Shown here: positions 57,846 to 64,000 of the stretch, one piece after another
Numbering within the stretch: position 1 is the stretch's first letter
Layout: every line of letters begins with the position of its first letter
Origin: Gymnopilus junonius
Taxonomy: Eukaryota > Basidiomycota > Agaricomycetes > Agaricales > Galerinaceae
Assembly (NCBI GenBank): GCA_015501075.1
Contig: JADNYJ010000054.1
Coordinates: forward strand, 62,001 to 126,000
Reading direction: 5' to 3'
Length of the DNA stretch: 64,000 bases
Made by a program: the position numbers and the translations under genes
The notes under the pieces: generated by a model
What the model was told of the DNA's origin: nothing
What the model saw: the letters and a program-made list of their open reading frames with translations, nothing else
Database searches by the model: none

Positions 57846-58111
57846 CTTTTAGCTGGATATCTACAGTTGTCGTTTGTATTTATGGCATGGGCAGAGAGCG
57901 TTGCGCTAAAAATACACACGCAGACGTGTAAGGGCCCTATTCCAGCAGCATAGCCTAGCGTAAGGCGCCTCTGTCTACGCAAGTCTTTTCTCTTCCAGCT
58001 TGGAGAAAAACAGCCTCAAGTTGCTCGTTGATTAAAGGTGTTTACTTGAACAATTATATCGCCTGTCAAGCGCTTACATTTCTTTTTGGTAAATGACAGA
58101 ACTCTTCGGGT
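57846..58111. promoter_or_regulatory. Divergent promoter between ALG2 and the short Argonaute-derived gene
   Basis: 266 bases between two divergent ATGs. An ACTTG-rich AT segment, no certain TATA box. If the short Argonaute gene is expressed it would share this region with the housekeeping gene ALG2. Confidence 0.4.
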
Positions 58112-59772
58112 ATGTTCCCTTCCACTCTAGGAAATGGCAAAGCCTTTCCTCAGAAAACCAACATGACTCATAGGTTAAAGCAATTATATGTAAACAAAAC
58201 CCATGTAGTTGGTGAGTATCTCGAATACACAGTCAATTCCGCTTTACATGCATTGGGAAATGCCCACTCCGCTCATCCAGACTTTTCTTTAGGAGGATTG
58301 AACCGCTACAGAAAGGTCCAGTTCTTCCACCACCTGCAGAGCGTGGTGGCCCCTCAGACGTTCAACCCCCGTGGCATATATAATGGCCAATCGATTGCTT
58401 TCCTGCGCCAAAACATTGGGAACATGAATGTACGTGCCATGCCTTGCTTTTATTATTATTATTGACTGGCCATTAAATGGGTATCTTCCCTCTTCGACAT
58501 ATATAGTTCACCGTCAAGATTGGGACTACAGCTGTCGTTGCTCCTGGCACCCCAGGCTCCTGCCAAATGAAATTTTTGTTGACTTCAGCAGAAGAAATCA
58601 AGCCTAGGTATGTCACATTAATGTCGTCGGGTCGTTGGACACGCACAGCTGAATCGCGAATGCTTCTTTTTTTTTTCTCCTCGCCTATAGCACTGCATGC
58701 GAACTCTATCGCGGTGGGTCTCCGCAAGCATCTGCCGCCACCAACGTGATTCAACTAGTGGTCCGTCAAGGACCCAACCAGTGAGTTATGACATCACTTG
58801 GCACTGTATGAATTATGAATTGCGGAATCGTGTTTAATTGGCATCCTCTTTGTAGATACCATACCAACAATGGGCAGACCTTCTTCTTTCGAGAAGGTTC
58901 CATATTCAAACTTGCAGCTGCTTTTACTCAATTATGGAAAAATATGAAAGTACTGGCAAGTCAAGCTTTTCCAAAGCTTACTTTCATCATTGTAGGAAAA
59001 CGGTTAGGTTCTGACTCGAATGTAAATATCGCCATGTGTATCCTCTGAGTTCAGTTCTCATTCAATCACCATGCGATTTTCTTTCCGTCCCAACAGAAGT
59101 CGGTTTAAATCTTTAACATCGCAGGCTAATTCGACTAATTTATTTTATTTCATTCTCAGTGAGGAAAATGAATTTATAAACTGCCCAGCAGGCTCTCTCA
59201 TAGACTCTGAGGTTACGCACCCTACAGAACGAGGTTTTTATTTGCAATCCCATGCCGCTATTCAAGGCGGTGAGTAAAAAGGATAATTGATTAATGCACA
59301 TATTTTGTTAACCTCTTTTGCCTAGCTTCTCGTTCCAGCCACTACGTGGTCCTTCATAATGAAAATTTTCAGTCCCAGCTGCCCAAAATTGAGGAACTAG
59401 CATATACATTTTGTCATGTCTACGCCAAGGCTACGCGTTCGGTATCCATTCCAGCCCCGGTCTACTGTATGTCCGACCACTACTTACCACTTTTGTATTT
59501 TCATTGATCATCTTTCGTCGTAGATGCTGATGTACGTACCGTTCCTTTTTGTGTCAGGATTGTGTCAGGACAAGTGATCATTAGTAATAATCGTCCTACA
59601 GTTGGTTTGCTCTCGTGGACAATTCCATGTGGAACCCAATGCAAATTTGCATTTCGATGATACCTCGTCGTCGATCAGTGGTTTTTCGGGCGGTAAACCG
59701 AATTTTGAAGCGTGGAGGGATGCATTCAAGCCTGCTTATCCCAAAATTTCGAAGAAGATGTATTTCATTTGA
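58112..59772 (+). CDS. Internally deleted Argonaute-derived protein (mini-Argonaute)
   Basis: Nine exons (58112-58211, 58281-58429, 58507-58607, 58691-58780, 58856-59002, 59097-59269, 59326-59466, 59524-59531, 59602-59772) join to 359 residues with no stop, and every phase agrees. N-domain/linker 1: VQFFHHLQSVVAPQTFNP, ATNVIQLVVRQGPN, YHTNNGQTFF. The chain then passes directly from LAAAFTQLWK to KVLASQAFPKLTFIIVGKR, a motif late in PIWI. It ends with NCPAGSLIDSEVTHPTERGF, SSHYVVLHNENF, CHVYAKATRSVSIPAPVY, a YAD microexon and KPAYPKISKKMYFI. Missing are PAZ, linker 2, MID and the PIWI part with the two catalytic Asp. It cannot slice or hold both guide ends. It may be an expressed derivative or a young pseudogene. 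Confidence 0.8.
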
Positions 59773-60581
59773 CGGCCATTCTTCAGAGTTCTTGACTTCA
59801 AACACCCAGTGAAGAAGCTCGAGTACTTATGTCCTTACCAAGTATCCCATTCAGATGTGGAAATTTAAAGCTTAACTTGTGAGCTTTGTAGTATCTAAAT
59901 TTCTTGCGCTGGGCAAATGCTCTACTACAACTTTGATATGTGGAGTTTCCAATTGCAAGGATTTGAAAAGCTCAGAATCAAATAATACTGTACAGTAGTC
60001 TATAAATAAAATTTTGACTTGGCGGCCTTCTAGCTGCCCTCATTACTGGCGAAAGTATACTGGCAAACTATGAGGAATTACAGTAAAACAATGTTCTGCA
60101 GACCAAACGTATGTTTTGGTAAATTCACTTCGAATAGCTGCGTCATGTGTAAAGTGTGTTCAACCTTATGCATAAGATGGAAGACATCCGACAATGTGAC
60201 CACATCGAAGGCAAAGATATAGGGGGAAGTGAAGGTTGCCCCTAACGTCGCAACCTTTAATCCTACTGAAAGTCGAGGTTCTCTTAACTTCGATTTAGGC
60301 ATTCCGGGTATTCTATCTCATTTCCTAGATCTAAAGCGAACAAGGCAAAAAAGAAAAAGGCAGTAATTACATGTATGAGACAATCGAAATGTGAAAGGAA
60401 AAAAGGAAAAAGCTATGGTAATCGTACATCCAGAAGGACATTATCTATTCCTCCACCAGAAAGATGCCAAGGATGCACCGCAAAAAAGAAATGGAAAAGC
60501 GGAGGACCTCGCGGATGCCGGTCCAGCCACGAGCGGGGGAATATTACATATGTAGCAGTGGTGGGACGCGACTCTTGTCCA
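59773..60581. other. Convergent intergenic region
   Basis: About 800 bases between the 3' ends of the mini-Argonaute and Rab11 genes. No convincing coding sequence. Confidence 0.4.
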
Positions 60582-61742
60582 TTAACAGCACTTGCTGCCT
60601 TGTTGGGCATTCGAGTCGGTGGTAGGTCCCACGCTGATGCTCGCCTTGGGAGGCTCAATGTTGGACGTGGATGACTCGAGCGATTTGCTTGACACGATGC
60701 GGTAGATGTCTGATTTTTTTACGTATCCATCAACCACCATGACAAATCATAAAGACACGAGGCAAATACAAACTCACCTGTGAGGATAGTTTGGAAAGCA
60801 GCTTCGACATTCGAGGCGTCCAGCGCCGAAGTCTCGATGAATGACAATCCATTCTCAGCTATAAGCCGACATAGCATCAGGATAGGCACGAGAGGAAAGA
60901 AAGAGGAAGGGCAATCCACGTACTAGAAAAAGCCTTTGCCTCATCCGTAGGTACCGCCCGCAGGTGCTTCAAATCGCTCTTGTTCCCCACGAGCATGATG
61001 ACGATATTGGCGTCAGCATGGTCCCGCAGCTCTTTCAACCACCTCGTCACGTTGACATAAGTTGCGTGCTTGGCGATGTCATATACTAGGAGAGCTCCGA
61101 CTGCACCCCGGTAGTAACTGGTAAAAGAGAAAGCTCAGATAAGAGAGTAAGTCCGACCGGGGTGGAGGTAAGGTGCTTACGCAGAAGTGATAGCCCTGTA
61201 ACGTTCTTGCCCCGCTGGAATGATGAGGAAGACCGGGTCAGCCTTGCCTCAACACCGCGATAACACAGAGACCAGAGAATGACGGGCGGAAAGCGAAACC
61301 TTGCCTCGTCACCATGGTCCGAAAACCCAAAATCCTCACCTGTGTCCCAAATCTGGGCCTTCACCGTCTTCCCATCGACATTGATCGACCTTGTAGCAAA
61401 CTCTACTCCAATGGTCGACTTTGACTCAAGGTTGAACTCGTTACGTGTGAATCGCGAGAGAACTTCATCAAGCAAAACGCCGAGAGATTGTTAAGATGGT
61501 TATGATCCCATATGGATGCGAAGAACATACGATTTCTGCACAGACGCAATGAGAACCATCAATACAAGTTCTACGACTGGATATACCAAAGAAAAACATA
61601 CGATTTTCCGACACCAGAGTCACCAATGAGAACGACCTGTTTCAAGAGAGGTAACGCATCAGCACTCTATATCCAACCAGCGGTATCTTCCCCGAATCCC
61701 ACCAACCTTGAAGAGGTAGTCGTAGTTGCTTCCTTCAGTCAT
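60582..61742 (-). CDS. Rab11-family small GTPase (Ypt31-like)
   Basis: GTPase of recycling-endosome and late-Golgi vesicle traffic. Exon 1 61707-61742 ([12 protein letters not shown]), exon 2 61602-61636 ([13 protein letters not shown]-loop), a 5-nt exon 61531-61535, then exons with [52 protein letters not shown] (switch II), [54 protein letters not shown]. The end SKCC is the geranylgeranylation site. Only inclusion of the five bases AAATC restores the invariant GKSNLLSRF. About 215 residues, normal for Rab11. Confidence 0.95.
61531..61535 (-). other. Five-nucleotide microexon of Rab11
   Basis: On the minus strand, AAATC is flanked by ...CTGTGCAG and GTATGTTC. It follows exon 2 ending GGAAAATC|GTATGT and precedes ...GATGAAG|TTCTCTCG. 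With it, codons read TCA AAT CTT CTC TCG (SNLLS), exactly the Rab11 sequence. Without it the frame is lost. Confidence 0.8.
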
Positions 61743-62858
61743 TGTAGATTCTAAGCGAGGTTGTTAAGATGTGTAAAGATTACAATGAAATGAGGGAAAG
61801 AGAGGGCGGCTAAATAGTACCAGATGAGGGGGACAGTCAAGGTTGCAACGAGGTCGGTAGTGGAGTGCGGGTAGTAAAGCGGAGCTCGAAATCTTCCGCG
61901 CATGATCCTTCCTCAATTTAAACTCAGCGACATGTGCAGCGGCAGCCGAACGTGGCATGCTTGGTCCGATCGAACAGCCACAGTGACATTCCTTGTTACA
62001 ATTTTTCTACTTCCGCACCGCCCACAGCTCCTGGCGATATGTATTGTGATGACTCTTATCATAATGCTTTGAGCGCCTTTTATGATTGCTCAAAACCCGT
62101 TTCATCTTTGGCCCCCTTGTTTTGCTATTCACCGATTTCTCCTTCAGGCGATAAACTTCAAAGCTTGCTCTTTCTATGAGCCTCGAGATTCTGTTTCTGA
62201 AGGTTTTCATCTAAGGAAACCTGAACTTTGATGACTCTTAATGGCGATTCACGCAACTTGTTTACTGTCAAAGCCAAGTCGATCCAAGTAATCAACCACG
62301 GGTTCAGCTACGGAATATCAACTGATTATCGTCTGACTGGGGATTTTCATGCATCGCCGTTGGTCATTTGGATCTATGGATATGTGTGACCTTGTGGTAC
62401 TCTTTTCTGACAGTATTCTTGTCTGCGCATAAGAACAGCCGACATTACTTCAATGCTTTGATGGTAACGTCGCAGACGCGTCACAACCGACTCCTCGGAT
62501 GAGCGACCAGCTCATGATGCCTGTTCTTTTATTGCCCGCAGTCTTCTCGAGAAGGAGCAGCTCTCAGAATAAGTCTCGTAGGCACGTTGGCTTCAGGCGT
62601 TGTACAACAACACTCCCCCCCAGGACTTACACTCTACTTGGCGACGCACTTCAAATTAATTCACTCTCCACAAATAGGTCATGTCAAGTATGCGTCTGAT
62701 TTCAGAAAAGCTGTCTTTAGGCAGTGGTCAATTTTGACAGTGTCCTGACGCTCGATAGATGTCATACGAGACAAAATCGAATATAATTACAGAAGAACAA
62801 ATTGTGGAAGGCCATTCCAATGTATACTCTAGATCTTAGAGAACAGTTAAGTTAATCA
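61743..62858. other. Intergenic region upstream of Rab11
   Basis: About 1.1 kb with the Rab11 promoter and the 3' flank of the F-box gene. Only short frames without recognisable domains. Confidence 0.4.
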
Positions 62859-64000
62859 TCAAATTACTTGATCATGTGGAATATCTTGCCACTTGGGGGG
62901 AATGTAGGTCAAAAAACCATTCTTCCTGAGGCTCCTCAAGTCTTCGTCCCTGTCTAAAATATCTGATACGTCAGATACAGATACGTCAATTTCTTTTTCC
63001 ATCTGAAACAACCGCAGCCGCAAGCTGCAAGCTGCGAAACGAGGACCACTGTCGTTCTGACTCAAGATGCCTGTCAAGACCTTGGACCATTGCAGACTCC
63101 CAATGCCAATGTCATGGATATGCAACATGAGAACAAGCCGAAGAATGGGAAGCCCGTCTTTCGGCTGCGGAAGTGTTCTCAAGACGTCGAAAAGGAAAGG
63201 GATGGTACTTTCGTAAATATGGTTTTGTCCATGAACGTAGCGGATATAACCATATATTTTGACTTCTCGCAAATTCTGCATTGCACCTAGATTTATCCGA
63301 GGACATGGTGATGTCCATATCGCCTCCGAGTTCTTCGATAAAAACCTTGAACTTGTAGCTAATGGATGTTCATTAACTCTATGTTGCTAATATCGCCTTT
63401 GTCGACGTCTTATTGACAGACACTCACCTGGGCTCAAGCTAGGCCCCAGAAGTTCAAGGTATTCAAGGCCTTGTGAGCATAGTTTCAAGACCTCATTGAT
63501 CTCACTGACTGGCGGAAAATTCCAAACTGTTATTTTCAATCCTTTGAGATGCGTGATATCAAACGGACAACACGACGGGTTTAGCCACAAAGCAAATTCC
63601 ATAAGGCTGCTTGGGTAGTAAGGATTATCCTTACAGCGAAAAGCCATAAATTTCAGCTTCGGTCTTTTTACCTCCAAAAGTAGGATTTTCGACCCTGGTC
63701 TTCACCGGCAGATACAAGAATTGAACTTTCTTCAGGCTAGGGCAATTCAGAAATGTGGACTTCCGGAATATCATCAACGAATGACTGAAGGTCGATCTCT
63801 CGAAGCTGGTGCTGTAAGAGACTACGAATGGTTTTTGTGAAATGGTCCGACCAAGATCATCCAAAAGAGAGATGAGCCTGGAAATAAAACAAGTTTATCC
63901 AATTCATGCAGGCGGGGGATAATGGCGTAAAGGGAAATATCTTCGCCATACGAAGGACCGAGTATCATGCAATTTACGGTCTTCAACCCGTAACTTCTCC
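62859..64000 (-). CDS. F-box/LRR-like protein (partial, runs off the window)
   Basis: Minus-strand exons encode leucine-rich text typical of the local F-box family: LNCPSLKKVQFLYLPVKTR, FDITHLKGLKITVWNFPP, LCSQGLEYLELLGPSLSPGE and LPILRLVLMLHIHDIGIGSL, ending KWQDIPHDQVI at 62859. The N-terminal F-box itself would lie beyond 64,000. Frame changes at about 63,640 and 63,300-63,400 may be introns (weak borders) or decay. Likely an SCF substrate adaptor if intact. Confidence 0.5.

Noticed and set aside
1..64000. A secondary-metabolite cluster or a defence island
   Set aside because: The glucosyltransferase, glyoxalase-like and CHAT genes are not accompanied by backbone synthases, P450s or transporters; neighbours are mostly housekeeping genes.
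1..64000. tRNA genes or CRISPR-like arrays
   Set aside because: No cloverleaf with A/B boxes and no regularly spaced repeats were found by eye; a covariance-model search would be decisive.

Overview
The window is nuclear DNA from a basidiomycete fungus, most likely an Agaricomycete. Genes are broken by many short introns of about 50-65 bases with GTRNGT/YAG borders. The housekeeping proteins are fungal (EF-3, Per1, Cwc22, Hos2, Alg2). Around them lie expanded families typical of mushroom-forming fungi: F-box/LRR, CHAT-TPR and DUF3638 proteins. I saw no tRNA, rRNA or CRISPR array. Gene spans run from start to stop codon, and exons were joined by eye from splice sites, phase and family knowledge.

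Layout. 1-2.5 kb: end of an unrecognised gene, an F-box fragment and a LACTB2-type metallo-beta-lactamase gene. 2.8-5.9 kb: splicing factor cwc22. 6.4-7.8 kb: decayed 3' end of a DUF3638 giant gene. 8.9-10.3 kb: a type II membrane HtrL/YibB-like protein. 10.4-11.3 kb: a mosaic of F-box pieces and an Argonaute C-terminal fragment. 11.6-13.1 kb: an M50B-like membrane metalloprotease with very small exons. 13.6-17.5 kb: a full-length Argonaute. 18.2-21.5 kb: elongation factor 3. 22.1-25.2 kb: V-ATPase subunit a. 25.8-27.4 kb: an unknown gene and an F-box relic. 27.8-30.0 kb: the polyadenylation factor Pfs2, divergent from the histone deacetylase Hos2 (30.7-32.7 kb). 32.7-35.3 kb: a duplicated and rearranged segment. 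34.8-38.5 kb: a sterol-glucosyltransferase-like gene, divergent from Per1/PGAP3 (38.8-39.9 kb). 40.3-42.8 kb: a TPR-CHAT protein with an in-frame stop. 44.0-49.3 kb: a LINE retrotransposon with target-site duplications. 49.3-49.6 kb: an HTH-psq fragment. 50.1-52.1 kb: a tandem pair of ERI-1-like exonucleases. 52.4-55.9 kb: glyoxalase-3-like genes (two genes and a relic). 56.1-57.8 kb: Alg2, divergent from a very short Argonaute derivative (58.1-59.8 kb). 60.6-61.7 kb: Rab11. 62.9-64 kb: an F-box/LRR gene running off the end.

The most interesting theme is RNA silencing. Within 50 kb there is a full Argonaute, a 359-residue Argonaute derivative, a third Argonaute C-terminal scrap, and two tandem ERI-1-type exonucleases. 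The derivative has lost PAZ, MID and most of PIWI, yet every exon junction I tested keeps the reading frame. A second theme is very small exons (5, 8, 9, 13, 20, 25 and 26 nt) and two GC-AG introns. A third is data quality: at least ten places need one base added or removed to keep a conserved protein in frame, mostly in short G or C runs and including essential genes. These look more like sequencing errors than real mutations.
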